From NCBI GenBank assembly GCA_948999435.1, contig CARJCM010000015.1, positions 1 to 23,801 on the forward strand: a DNA stretch of 23,801 bases, written 5' to 3'. This document shows, piece by piece, positions 7,409 through 14,973 of this stretch. The position numbers and the translations under genes were made by a program. The notes beneath the pieces were generated by a model. The model was given only the letters and a program-made list of their open reading frames with translations. It searched no databases and was not told where the DNA came from. Numbering within the stretch: position 1 is the stretch's first letter; every line of letters starts with the position of its first letter. This DNA is from an uncultured Bacilli bacterium (GTDB lineage: Bacteria; Bacillota_I; Bacilli_A; RF39; UBA660).

Positions 7409-8486
7409 TACTAGCATTTAAAACTAACCCCACACTAAATAACGACACTAATAAAGATGACCCTCCATAAGAAAAAAATGGTAAAGTTACTCCTGTAACT
7501 GGTATTAAACCTACAACGACTGCTAAATTTAAAGAAGCTTGAATAAAGATACCAAAAGCTAAACCAAACACTAAATACTTTGTAAATAAATCACTAGATT
7601 TTAGTCCTATTTTAACCATCCGATAAAACATAAAGAAAAAGAAAGAACAAACTATTATTACTCCTAAAAACCCAAATTCTTCACTTATAATCGAAAAAAT
7701 AAAATCAGTTTGTGGTTCAGGTAAATAAAAATGCTTTTGTCTAGAATTTAAGAAGCCTTGTCCCAGCAAACCACCAGGTCCTATCGCATATAAGCTTTGA
7801 ATAATTTGATATCCAGCACCTAAAGGATCGCTCCAAGGATTTAAGAAAGACACAATTCTTGCCATTCTGTATGGTGCCGCTATAATAAGACCTACTATAC
7901 CAGCTAAACCTAAAATACCTAATTTAACAAAAAAAGATATTTTAAGGCCTGATATAAAAATAAGACATATTAAAGTAAGTGCAATAACCATCGCTGTTCC
8001 AAAATCTGGTTCTAACATAATAAGCAAAAAGAATACACCTATAACAATAAAAATAGGTAAAGCTCCTTTTTTTACATCCTTCATATTTCTTTGATTTCTT
8101 TCTAAATATTTAGCCGTATATATAATAAGACCTATTTTAGCAAACTCACTAGGTTGAATCCCAAAACCGCCTATACCAAACCAACTTCTAGAACCATTTC
8201 TAACGCTACCTATACCTGGTACTAAAACAAGTGTAAGAAGTAAAAAACATACTCCTAAAATTAAATTAGATTTTTTCTTTAAAAACTCTAAATTTATTTT
8301 CATCGCAATATTCATAATTATTAAGCCTACAAAGAAAAATAATGCTTGGTGTTTAACATATTTAAAAGCATCATGAAACTTAAATTCTGCCCATATTGAA
8401 CTAGCTGAAAATATCATAATAATACCAAATATGCTTATCAAAACAACTGATATCAAAAGCAAATAATCAATATGTTTTTTCTTCAT
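7401..8486 (-). CDS. ftsW: SEDS peptidoglycan polymerase FtsW/RodA family, probably FtsW
   Basis: Integral membrane glycosyltransferase that polymerises lipid II together with a class B penicillin-binding protein. The 361 aa contain about ten hydrophobic segments. Conserved family stretches are GSRSWFGIGGFGIQPSEFAKIG, LEPDFGTAMV with the catalytic-type Asp, the loop NSRQKHFYLPEPQTDFIFS followed by EEFGFLG, and PVTGVTLPFFSYGGSSLL near the C-terminus. The LPEPQTDFIF form of the loop and the Y-G-G-S-S tail favour FtsW over RodA, but this cannot be settled from one sequence. ATG 8486 follows TAGGTGGTG as ribosome site. It is a single gene between the HNH gene and the convergent TagD-like gene; TATAAT at 8530-8535 is a possible -10. 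Confidence 0.9.
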   Translation of the reverse strand: MKKKHIDYLLLISVVLISIFGIIMIFSASSIWAEFKFHDAFKYVKHQALFFFVGLIIMNIAMKINLEFLKKKSNLILGVCFLLLTLVLVPGIGSVRNGSRSWFGIGGFGIQPSEFAKIGLIIYTAKYLERNQRNMKDVKKGALPIFIVIGVFFLLIMLEPDFGTAMVIALTLICLIFISGLKISFFVKLGILGLAGIVGLIIAAPYRMARIVSFLNPWSDPLGAGYQIIQSLYAIGPGGLLGQGFLNSRQKHFYLPEPQTDFIFSIISEEFGFLGVIIVCSFFFFMFYRMVKIGLKSSDLFTKYLVFGLAFGIFIQASLNLAVVVGLIPVTGVTLPFFSYGGSSLLVSLFSVGLVLNASKK

Positions 8487-8529
8487 AACACCACCTATTT
8501 AACATTATGTAACAATTTCAAAAAAATGA

Positions 8530-8535
8530 ATTATA
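8530..8535 (-). promoter_or_regulatory. -10 element upstream of ftsW
   Basis: A perfect TATAAT on the minus strand, about 44 nt before the ftsW ATG. The expected -35 position (8553-8558) reads TTTTTA, so only the -10 is convincing. Confidence 0.35.
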
Positions 8536-8549
8536 ATACTTTTATAGCA

Positions 8550-8583
8550 AAATAAAAAAGCGAAAACCATCAGCATCACTTTA
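8550..8583 (-). terminator. Possible terminator of the HNH gene
   Basis: On the minus strand AAAGTGA (8583-8577 region) can pair with TCGCTTT across a loop of about 12 nt, followed by further T residues. One pair is U-G and the loop is large, so this is a modest terminator. Confidence 0.4.
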
Positions 8584-8595
8584 ACATAAGTTTAA

Positions 8596-9441
8596 TTATA
8601 TTTTAGCCTTTTTACCTTGATTACATTCATGACATAAAGTCTGTAAATTATGATCTACTGTTTTTCCACCTTTAGAAACAGGAATAATATGATCAACTTC
8701 TAATTTAGCTCCATCTAATTGAGTTCTTCCACAAATTTGACATCTAAAACCATCTCTTTTTAATATATCATATCTCTTGCTATTTGTCATTAATGCTCTT
8801 TGATACTTAATACTTTCTTTATATAGATTCTTTTCACTTATTCTTTCGAATATTTCATTTAAGCCATTAAAATCAATTAAATAATCCTTAGCATAATAAT
8901 TTCTGCCTGCCGGAGAAATATAAAACACTTTAACTTTAATTTTTAAATTAATAACAGGATTAATTTTTATACTATGTACTGCTTGAGATTCTATTTCAGC
9001 ATAACTTGACTTTGATAAAAAATAAACATTTCTTCGAACATTTTCGTAACTTACACCCTTAAAGTTAGTACTTAATTCTTTTAAAAAGCCTTCATACATA
9101 TTATAGTTAAAAATGTTTTTTTCTATACGAAAAGCCAATTTTTTCCATGTTTCTAGATTACTTTCAATTATATTACACATATAATTCATAGCTGAATCTA
9201 AAGAACATCTATTTCTATAAACTTGAAGAGAATTACATTCATATTTATAATAAAAATCACTATCTACTTTTATAAAAAGATTTTTATATTTATCATTCAA
9301 TTTTAATACATTTAAGTAATATAGACTACTATTCTTTATGCTCTTCTTAACTAAGAAAATATTTATAACAGATAACACAAGCATTAATATTAAAAATAAT
9401 ATGCCCCATATCCAAAGTATAAAAACTATAACATCACCCAT
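8596..9441 (-). CDS. Membrane-anchored HNH endonuclease-like protein
   Basis: 281 aa with one N-terminal hydrophobic segment (about 5-31, rich in Ile/Leu/Phe/Trp, followed by KKS), a middle region of about 190 aa I do not recognise, and a C-terminal HNH domain. That domain has zinc knuckle CQIC (C234/C237), LEVDHIIPVSKGG with D250-H251, N265 in DHNLQTLC, and CHEC (C270/C273) followed by N274, i.e. an H-N-N type core. By the positive-inside rule the nuclease domain would face the cytoplasm. No methyltransferase, restriction or toxin partner is adjacent. The IS begins about 70 bp upstream of its start codon, so its promoter may lie in that gap or have been disturbed. Domain call firm, function unknown. 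Confidence 0.72.
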   Translation of the reverse strand: MGDVIVFILWIWGILFLILMLVLSVINIFLVKKSIKNSSLYYLNVLKLNDKYKNLFIKVDSDFYYKYECNSLQVYRNRCSLDSAMNYMCNIIESNLETWKKLAFRIEKNIFNYNMYEGFLKELSTNFKGVSYENVRRNVYFLSKSSYAEIESQAVHSIKINPVINLKIKVKVFYISPAGRNYYAKDYLIDFNGLNEIFERISEKNLYKESIKYQRALMTNSKRYDILKRDGFRCQICGRTQLDGAKLEVDHIIPVSKGGKTVDHNLQTLCHECNQGKKAKI

Positions 9442-9514
9442 TATACAACCTCTTATCTTAACAAGATTATACTATTAAAAAAGAAAAAATTCAAGAATAT
9501 TAAAAACAGCCTAT

Positions 9515-9531
9515 GGCAATCGCATAAAAAA
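9515..9531 (+). repeat. Left terminal inverted repeat of the IS
   Basis: GGCAATCGCATAAAAAA; identical over 17 bp to the reverse complement of the right end at 10755-10771. Confidence 0.9.
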
Positions 9532-9606
9532 TAATATTGACAAATTAGTGTAATAAGGTAGTTAAATAATGAAATATAAGGTATTCTATAATAAAGGATG
9601 GCATTT

Positions 9607-10740
9607 ATGAATACAAAAGCATTATTTAATCATTTTGAATTGCTAGAAGATTTTAGAGATATTAGAGGTAAAAAACATGAATTAGTTAATATTATAATTA
9701 TGACTATTTATGGGGTATTATGTGGATATACTGACTTTGTTAATATGGCTGATTTCTTAGAATTAAATGAAGAATACTTTATTACTTTATTAAATTTAGA
9801 AAACGGCATTCCATCTCATGATACCTTTTCTAGAGTTTTTGCTAGTTTAAATTCTAAAGAATTAATGGAGATATTTATTAATTGGACAAAAGATGTCGTA
9901 AAAGAAAAAGGTCTTCATATCGCCTTAGATGGTAAAGCTATTAAAAGTGCTAGAGATAAAATAAATAATGGTAATATTCCATACATCTTATCAGGATTTT
10001 TGTGTGATATAGGTTTATCTATCGGTCAAGTAAAAGTTGATGATAAATCAAATGAAATAACCGCTATACCAGAACTATTAGATTTAATAGATGTTAAAGG
10101 TAAAATAATTACCATAGATGCAATTGGCACTCAAGAAGATATTGCTAATAAAATAGTAATTGATAAAAAAGCAGCATATATGCTTAAAGTAAAAGATAAT
10201 CAAAAAGACTTAAAAGATGACATTAAAACATACTTTGATTTAGAACTAAAAAAAGATTCTAGTGATATTGCTATTGCAGAAACTAATTATGAAAAAAATC
10301 ATGGAAGAATTGAAAAAAGAACTTATTATATATCTTATGATACAGAATGTATAAGCGATAAAAACAAATGGAAAACTATAAAAGCCATTGGAAGAATAGA
10401 TGTTTATCGAGAAGAATATGGAAAAGTCAGTATAACTAAAAATTATTATATTTTAAGTGAAAAATTTAATATAGATAGATTTATAAATGTTACTAGAGAA
10501 CATTGGAACATTGAATGCTCCTTACACTGGAGATTAGATGTTATTTTAAATGAAGACCATTCTACAAACAAAAAAGACAACTCTATTGATAATTTAGCAA
10601 TTATCAGAAAAATTGTCTTTAATTTAGCTAGATTAGATAATTCTATGGGCAATTTGACTTTAAAGAAAAAATTGACTCGATATGCTTTTGATTTTCAAAA
10701 TATAGAAAATCTTATATTTAATGTCATTCCTTCTATTTAA
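9607..10740 (+). CDS. ISAs1-family DDE transposase
   Basis: About 377 aa, full length for the family (also annotated as H-repeat-associated proteins). The N-terminal region begins FNHFELLEDFRDIRGKKHEL and contains GVLCGYTDF and PSHDTFSRVF, typical of ISAs1. The catalytic triad is visible: D111 in ALDGKAIK, D174 in TIDAIGTQ and E306 in HWNIECSLHWRLDV (numbered from the ATG at 9598). The frame is open from ATG 9598, but AAAGGA (9592-9597) abuts that codon and is well spaced for ATG 9607, so 9607 is preferred. TTGACA at 9537-9542 could be a -35 inside the element, though no good -10 stands at 17 bp. It moves its own element by cut and paste; it shares no function with its neighbours. Confidence 0.93.
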   Translation: MNTKALFNHFELLEDFRDIRGKKHELVNIIIMTIYGVLCGYTDFVNMADFLELNEEYFITLLNLENGIPSHDTFSRVFASLNSKELMEIFINWTKDVVKEKGLHIALDGKAIKSARDKINNGNIPYILSGFLCDIGLSIGQVKVDDKSNEITAIPELLDLIDVKGKIITIDAIGTQEDIANKIVIDKKAAYMLKVKDNQKDLKDDIKTYFDLELKKDSSDIAIAETNYEKNHGRIEKRTYYISYDTECISDKNKWKTIKAIGRIDVYREEYGKVSITKNYYILSEKFNIDRFINVTREHWNIECSLHWRLDVILNEDHSTNKKDNSIDNLAIIRKIVFNLARLDNSMGNLTLKKKLTRYAFDFQNIENLIFNVIPSI

Positions 10741-10754
10741 CTTCTTTACGTAAT

Positions 10755-10771
10755 TTTTTTATGCGATTGCC
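10755..10771 (-). repeat. Right terminal inverted repeat of the IS
   Basis: TTTTTTATGCGATTGCC, the exact complement of the left repeat; it starts 15 bp after the transposase stop. Confidence 0.9.
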
Positions 10772-10793
10772 TTAAAAACAGCCTTAGCTGTTT
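10772..10793 (-). terminator. gatB terminator, partly copied by the IS target duplication
   Basis: On the minus strand AAACAGC-TAAG-GCTGTTT is followed by TTAA; the T run is TTTTT (10779-10775). The gatB TAA stop forms the loop. The insertion sequence joins directly behind it, and the downstream arm recurs on the far side of the IS at 9500-9512. Confidence 0.65.
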
Positions 10794-12214
10794 AATTTTT
10801 TATTTAAAATTTCTTTAGTTAATACAGGATTAGCTTTCCCTCTTGTTTCTTTCATAACTTGGCCCACAAAATAATCAAAAAGATTAGTTTTACCATTATG
10901 ATAATCATCTATTTGACTTTGATTATTAGCTAAAATATTATCAATCAAACTAATAAGAGTATCTTCATCACTGATTTGAGCATTATCACTACTTAAGAAG
11001 TCTTTAACTTCTTTTTTAGTTTCCAATACTTTATTAAATATTTCCTTCGCTTGTTTATTACTTATAGTTCCATTATTTATTGCATCTATTAAATCTTTTA
11101 AACGATTAGGATTAATATAAAAATCTTTAATTTCTATTTCTTCATTGTTTAAATATCCCATTATACTAGTGGTTATCCAATTACTAGCCATCTTAGCATC
11201 AATACCTATTTTAATACATTCTTCAAAATAATCAGATATATCTTTATTTTTAACTAATACTCCAGCGTCATAATTACTCAAACCAAGAGTTTCAATATAA
11301 TTATATTTTCTTTCTAAATGAAGTTTAGGTATTTCGCTTTTGATTTCTTCTAGCCATTCCTTAGTTATTCTATATTTAGGAATATTTGGTTCTACAAAAT
11401 ACTTATAATCGATTGCATCCACTTTACTACGCATTCTAATAGTAGTCATAGTCTCTTCATTCCAACGTCTAGTTTCTTGTTCAACTTCAGAATATCTACC
11501 TTGTTCTTTTAATTCAGCTTGTCTTTTAATCTCATAATTTATTACGTCTTGAACTCCACTTATAGAATTAACATTTTTAACTTCAACACGAGTTCCAAAT
11601 TCTTTAGCATCTTCATCCATTATTGAAACATTAACATCACAACGAACTTGTCCTCTTTTAGTATCTGCATCACTTACATCCATATAACGATACATTTGAA
11701 TAATATGATTGATAAAAGCAACTGCTTCTTCTGCTGAATGTAAACACGGCTCTGTAACAAGTTCTAAAAGTGGTACTCCACATCTATTATAATCAATTGT
11801 CGAAGTATCAAAATAATGATCCAAACTAGCTGTATCTTCTTCTAAATGAACATCATGAATTAAAACCGGAATTAACTTATCATTAACTTCTATTTCTATT
11901 TTGCCATTAACACCTACTGGACTATCCATTTGGGTAATTTGATATCCCTTAGGTAAATCTGGATAATAATAATTTTTACGGTCAAAATACATATATTCAG
12001 GTTGCGAGCAATTAAGTGCTAGGCTTACCTTTAAAGCATCTTTAACGCACTTTTTATTTACCACTGGTAAAGTACCAGGAAATGCCATATCTAAAAGTTG
12101 AATATTACTATTAGGAGTTTCATTATAAGAGTTAGCTGCACTAGAAAATACTTTTGAATTACTTTTCATTTCACAGTGCATTTCAAGTCCTATAACAGCG
12201 ATTTGTTTTTTCAT
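10784..12214 (-). CDS. gatB: Asp-tRNA(Asn)/Glu-tRNA(Gln) amidotransferase subunit B
   Basis: GatB binds the mischarged tRNA and its kinase site activates the Glu or Asp carboxylate in GatCAB. The 476 aa begin with IGLEMHCEM, then show MAFPGTLPVVN, RKNYYYPDLPKGYQI, HLEEDTASL, LLELVTEP, RCDVNVSI, GTRVEVKNVNS and IRMRSKVDAIDYKYFVEPN, all standard GatB segments. The C-terminal YqeY-like tRNA-binding domain ends GQVMKETRGKANP. The ATG overlaps the gatA stop by one base (TAATG) and the ribosome site AAGGAGG lies inside gatA, so the two are translationally coupled. It is the last gene of the T-box operon. An AsnRS gene is present upstream, so its main job may be Gln-tRNA synthesis, but the Asp T-box hints at a link to Asp/Asn. 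Confidence 0.97.
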   Translation of the reverse strand: MKKQIAVIGLEMHCEMKSNSKVFSSAANSYNETPNSNIQLLDMAFPGTLPVVNKKCVKDALKVSLALNCSQPEYMYFDRKNYYYPDLPKGYQITQMDSPVGVNGKIEIEVNDKLIPVLIHDVHLEEDTASLDHYFDTSTIDYNRCGVPLLELVTEPCLHSAEEAVAFINHIIQMYRYMDVSDADTKRGQVRCDVNVSIMDEDAKEFGTRVEVKNVNSISGVQDVINYEIKRQAELKEQGRYSEVEQETRRWNEETMTTIRMRSKVDAIDYKYFVEPNIPKYRITKEWLEEIKSEIPKLHLERKYNYIETLGLSNYDAGVLVKNKDISDYFEECIKIGIDAKMASNWITTSIMGYLNNEEIEIKDFYINPNRLKDLIDAINNGTISNKQAKEIFNKVLETKKEVKDFLSSDNAQISDEDTLISLIDNILANNQSQIDDYHNGKTNLFDYFVGQVMKETRGKANPVLTKEILNKKLNS

Positions 12215-13665
12215 TAGTTTACCTCCTTAGCAATTTGATTTTTATAAGGCATTTTTGATTCTAAAACATAAGCAAGGTTTAAAACATTCTCATCCTCAAA
12301 ACAATTTCCAGTTATATTAATGCCTACTGGCAAATTATTTATAAAACCATTTGGAATTGTAATTGATGGAAAACCACCAAAGTTTCCAATTTGTAAATGT
12401 TCATCTAAAGCTACAGTGTCACTTGATACTTTATCTAATGAGCCATCTAAATGTTTAGCTGGCCCTATACCAACAGGTAATATTAAACCATCATAAGTTT
12501 TAAAAAACTCTTTCATAATATCCACTATTAGTCTTCTAAGTTTTTGCGCATTCTTAAAGTATCTTTCCTGATTTTCTTTTTGTAAAACATAAGAACCAAT
12601 AACTAAACGTCTTTTAATGAGTGGCGAAAAGCCTTTAGTTCGATAGTCTATCATCATCTCATTAATATTCTTTTTATCACTTCTAGGTCCATAAATAATA
12701 CTAGTTAAATTTGAAAGATTACTAGTAGCTTCTGCACAAGCTATAATTAGATATACTGAATCTATCGCATCAAGAATTTTTTGATCTACACTTTCTTCTG
12801 ATATTTCAATACCTAATTCTTTACACAATTCTAAAGTCTTATGAAAATTTTCAAGATGATCTACTAGTTCTTTACTAGGATTATTATAATTATTTATATC
12901 GCAAAGTTCTTTAATATAAAATAATTTTTTATCTTTAACGTTACCAGTCAAAGCTTCTTTTAAATGTATATTGCTTGAATCCCAAGATGTCATATCATGA
13001 GGGTCTTTTCCTTTCATAATATCAGTTACAATTGCAGCATCCTCTACATTTCTAGTTAATACTCCAACATGATCTAAACTTGATGCAAAAGGAAAAAGGC
13101 CAAAACGACTAATCATTCCATATGTAGGCTTATAACCAACAATTCCACAATATGCCGCCGGTTTACGAACTGAATCTCCTGTATCACTTCCAAGCGCAAA
13201 AGGATAAACACCAGCTGCTACTGCACAAGCAGAACCAGAACTTGATCCTGCACACATTCTAATTCTATCCCAAGGATTTTTCACTACTCCTGTATGACCT
13301 GTGGTTCCTGTTCCTCCCAAACCAAATTCATCTAACACTGTTTTATTAGTAATTACAGCCCCAGCATTTAATAACTTTTCCACAGCGGTTGCATTAAATA
13401 TTGGCACATAATTATTTAAAGTATTAGATGACCCAGTAGTTAAGATATCTTTTGTAGAAAAATTATCTTTTACCCCAAAAGGAATACCCGATACCAAGCT
13501 ATCTGTTACATCAATGCCTTTAGCATCATCAACAATAGTTACAAAAGCATTATATTTTTCTTGTATTTCTCTTGATTTGTTTAAAGATTCACCTACTAGT
13601 TTCTCACTTGTTATAACACCATTTTTTAATGCTTCATGAATTTCTAATATACTTTTATCTATCAC
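12214..13665 (-). CDS. gatA: Asp-tRNA(Asn)/Glu-tRNA(Gln) amidotransferase subunit A
   Basis: Amidase-signature glutaminase subunit that supplies ammonia to GatB. The Ser-cisSer-Lys triad is complete with the spacing of S. aureus GatA: K66 in GVKDNFS, S141 in AGSSSGSA and nucleophile S165 in GSDTGDSVRKPA. The motif usually reads GSDTGGS; here Asp164 replaces the Gly next to the nucleophile, and GSSGGSA is GSSSGSA. The length of 483 aa is normal. Translation starts with GTG 13665, the first codon after the gatC TAA, with GGTGGA upstream. GatA is followed by gatB with a one-base overlap. Function is secure; the effect of the Gly-to-Asp change is unknown and may be a lineage variant. Confidence 0.96.
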   Translation of the reverse strand: MIDKSILEIHEALKNGVITSEKLVGESLNKSREIQEKYNAFVTIVDDAKGIDVTDSLVSGIPFGVKDNFSTKDILTTGSSNTLNNYVPIFNATAVEKLLNAGAVITNKTVLDEFGLGGTGTTGHTGVVKNPWDRIRMCAGSSSGSACAVAAGVYPFALGSDTGDSVRKPAAYCGIVGYKPTYGMISRFGLFPFASSLDHVGVLTRNVEDAAIVTDIMKGKDPHDMTSWDSSNIHLKEALTGNVKDKKLFYIKELCDINNYNNPSKELVDHLENFHKTLELCKELGIEISEESVDQKILDAIDSVYLIIACAEATSNLSNLTSIIYGPRSDKKNINEMMIDYRTKGFSPLIKRRLVIGSYVLQKENQERYFKNAQKLRRLIVDIMKEFFKTYDGLILPVGIGPAKHLDGSLDKVSSDTVALDEHLQIGNFGGFPSITIPNGFINNLPVGINITGNCFEDENVLNLAYVLESKMPYKNQIAKEVN

Positions 13666-13962
13666 TTATTCCACCACCTTTGGTACTTCTATTTCTCTAC
13701 CCTCAACTGCTCCAGCATTTCTAAGAGCACCTTTTAATTCTATAGATTCCTCAGCTATATCTTCTCTTAAATCTACTACAAAAGCATCTAATGCATGAGT
13801 CATAGGTTCTAATTTATCTATACCATCAATTTTATTAATTAAGTCAATAGTTTCATCAATAACTTCAAATTCATCTAAAACCATTTGATTTTCTTCTTCT
13901 GTTAAGTTAAATAACAATTTATTAGCATAACTATCAACCATTTCTTTAGTAAATTTACTCAT
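13666..13962 (-). CDS. gatC: Asp-tRNA(Asn)/Glu-tRNA(Gln) amidotransferase subunit C
   Basis: Small stabilising subunit that wraps around the GatA-GatB interface. At 98 aa it has the typical length. The region EPMTHALDAFVVDLREDI and the C-terminal NAGAVEGREIEVPKVVE match the conserved PM.H......LReD and NAP......VPkVvE pattern. The gene order gatC-gatA-gatB is the usual bacterial one. Its ATG overlaps the end of the WG-repeat-like gene by 8 nt, so that gene is translationally tied to gatCAB. Confidence 0.95.
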   Translation of the reverse strand: MSKFTKEMVDSYANKLLFNLTEEENQMVLDEFEVIDETIDLINKIDGIDKLEPMTHALDAFVVDLREDIAEESIELKGALRNAGAVEGREIEVPKVVE

Positions 13963-14968
13963 CTTTATCCTTCTTTCTTATTCTTGATTTAACTATTTCT
14001 ACATCTTTTTCTTCAAAACTTACAACTTCATGCCCACTATCATCACTTATTTTTACACCTTTAACTGTTTCCACTTTTGAAATTGCCAAGCTATCTAGAT
14101 TTAAAGAAAAAGTTCCTTTCGTAGAAGCCTTATTAATAATGTCCACTAATTGTTCCCTAGCATTTCCGTTAATTAAAGGAATTCCCAGTTGTGTTGAAAT
14201 AGCATTTAAAATATCATAAACTTTTATAGAAAGGCCAATATCTTTATCAATAAAAATCATCGTATTTCCGTTTTCTATTTTTTGAATACCAGAATCAATT
14301 TTCGATAAATTAGGGTTATTATCAAAAGCATTAGCAGCTACTTGACAATAATAATCATCCTTTCCAGAGCCATCAAAAAAATTACATTTTGCTTCTTTAA
14401 AATCTCTATCAATAATTTGCCATTCTGTCTTACCATTACCAAGTGGTACTTTAACTATAGCAAAACCATTAAAAAAGCAAGATGCTTCTATAAAACTACG
14501 CCCATTATTAGCCACTTTACCATCTAAATCTATATACACCCAACGTTCTTCACTAATTCGAATAGGAGCATAACCCTCAGAAAAAGACTTCCCTCCTAAA
14601 AAATTAGTTCTAATATTAACATAATTGCCAGTTACTCCTATTAAATAGCCATTACGAGTTAACAATCTATCTTGAGAAAATAACCCCATAATTTTACCAT
14701 ATGCAGGTTCACAATATTCAAATATTTGACCTTTTTTATTTATAATAGTTCCATCAGATGTTATAGCATAGCCATTAACAAAATCTACATTATGAGATTT
14801 TAGAAGACCTACATTACGAGCTTTTAGAAAACCTAATTTATTTATTTTACTAATAGTATCTTCAATAGCTTCTGGTACTAAAATAATTGAATTTATTCTA
14901 TTTACTGGCACTACTTTCTTACCCAAAGCTACTCCTAATACCTCTTCAATTTCAAACATATATACCAT
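13955..14968 (-). CDS. WG-repeat-like protein inside the aminoacylation operon
   Basis: 337 aa. The middle part (about 65-210) has repeating units of the type F/G-x-A-x-x...DGxxxNxxG (e.g. NGYAITSDGTIINKKGQIF, EGYAPI...WVYIDLDGKVANNGRSF, NGFAIVKV...WQIIDRDF), resembling degenerate WG (KWG_leptospira-type) beta repeats. The C-terminal third is mixed alpha/beta, ending in a highly charged RIRKKDKDE. There is no signal peptide or membrane segment, so it should be cytoplasmic. The start is ATG 14968 (5 nt after the asnS stop) or ATG 14959, for which AGGATGG is a better spaced ribosome site. It sits between asnS and gatC and overlaps gatC by 8 nt. I know of no role for such a protein in tRNA charging; a scaffold or binding role is only a guess. 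Confidence 0.6.
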   Translation of the reverse strand: MVYMFEIEEVLGVALGKKVVPVNRINSIILVPEAIEDTISKINKLGFLKARNVGLLKSHNVDFVNGYAITSDGTIINKKGQIFEYCEPAYGKIMGLFSQDRLLTRNGYLIGVTGNYVNIRTNFLGGKSFSEGYAPIRISEERWVYIDLDGKVANNGRSFIEASCFFNGFAIVKVPLGNGKTEWQIIDRDFKEAKCNFFDGSGKDDYYCQVAANAFDNNPNLSKIDSGIQKIENGNTMIFIDKDIGLSIKVYDILNAISTQLGIPLINGNAREQLVDIINKASTKGTFSLNLDSLAISKVETVKGVKISDDSGHEVVSFEEKDVEIVKSRIRKKDKDE

Positions 14969-14973
14969 CCTAA

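Larger units (their letters stand above)
9513..10773 (+). mobile_element. ISAs1-family insertion sequence, apparently complete
   Basis: A single full-length transposase gene lies between perfect 17-bp inverted repeats, GGCAATCGCATAAAAAA at 9515-9531 and its complement at 10755-10771. TTAAAAACAGCCT is present on both sides (9500-9512 and 10772-10784). The exact tips are ambiguous by about 2 bp: with AT/TT ends the target duplication is AAAAACAGCCT (9502-9512 and 10774-10784), slightly longer than the 8-10 bp usual for the family. Length is about 1.26 kb. The matching flanks and intact frame point to a recent, possibly still mobile insertion. Confidence 0.85.

Noticed and set aside
1017..9441. 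A defence island made of HerA ATPase, dCTP-deaminase-like pair and HNH protein
   Set aside because: They are separated by housekeeping genes (ackA, nrnA, ftsW), are in different transcription units, and no known partner set (SIR2-HerA, NurA, restriction-methylation) is present.
9537..9592. Complete sigma-A promoter for the transposase
   Set aside because: TTGACA is present at 9537, but the sequence 17 bp on is not a -10, and the TATAAT at 9587 is too close to the ribosome site and has no -35.
14342..14527. Plus-strand reading frames opposite the WG-like gene, asnS and others, and minus-strand frames within the transposase, aspS and spoVB
   Set aside because: They are out-of-frame shadows of well-supported genes, with no ribosome sites or recognisable protein features.
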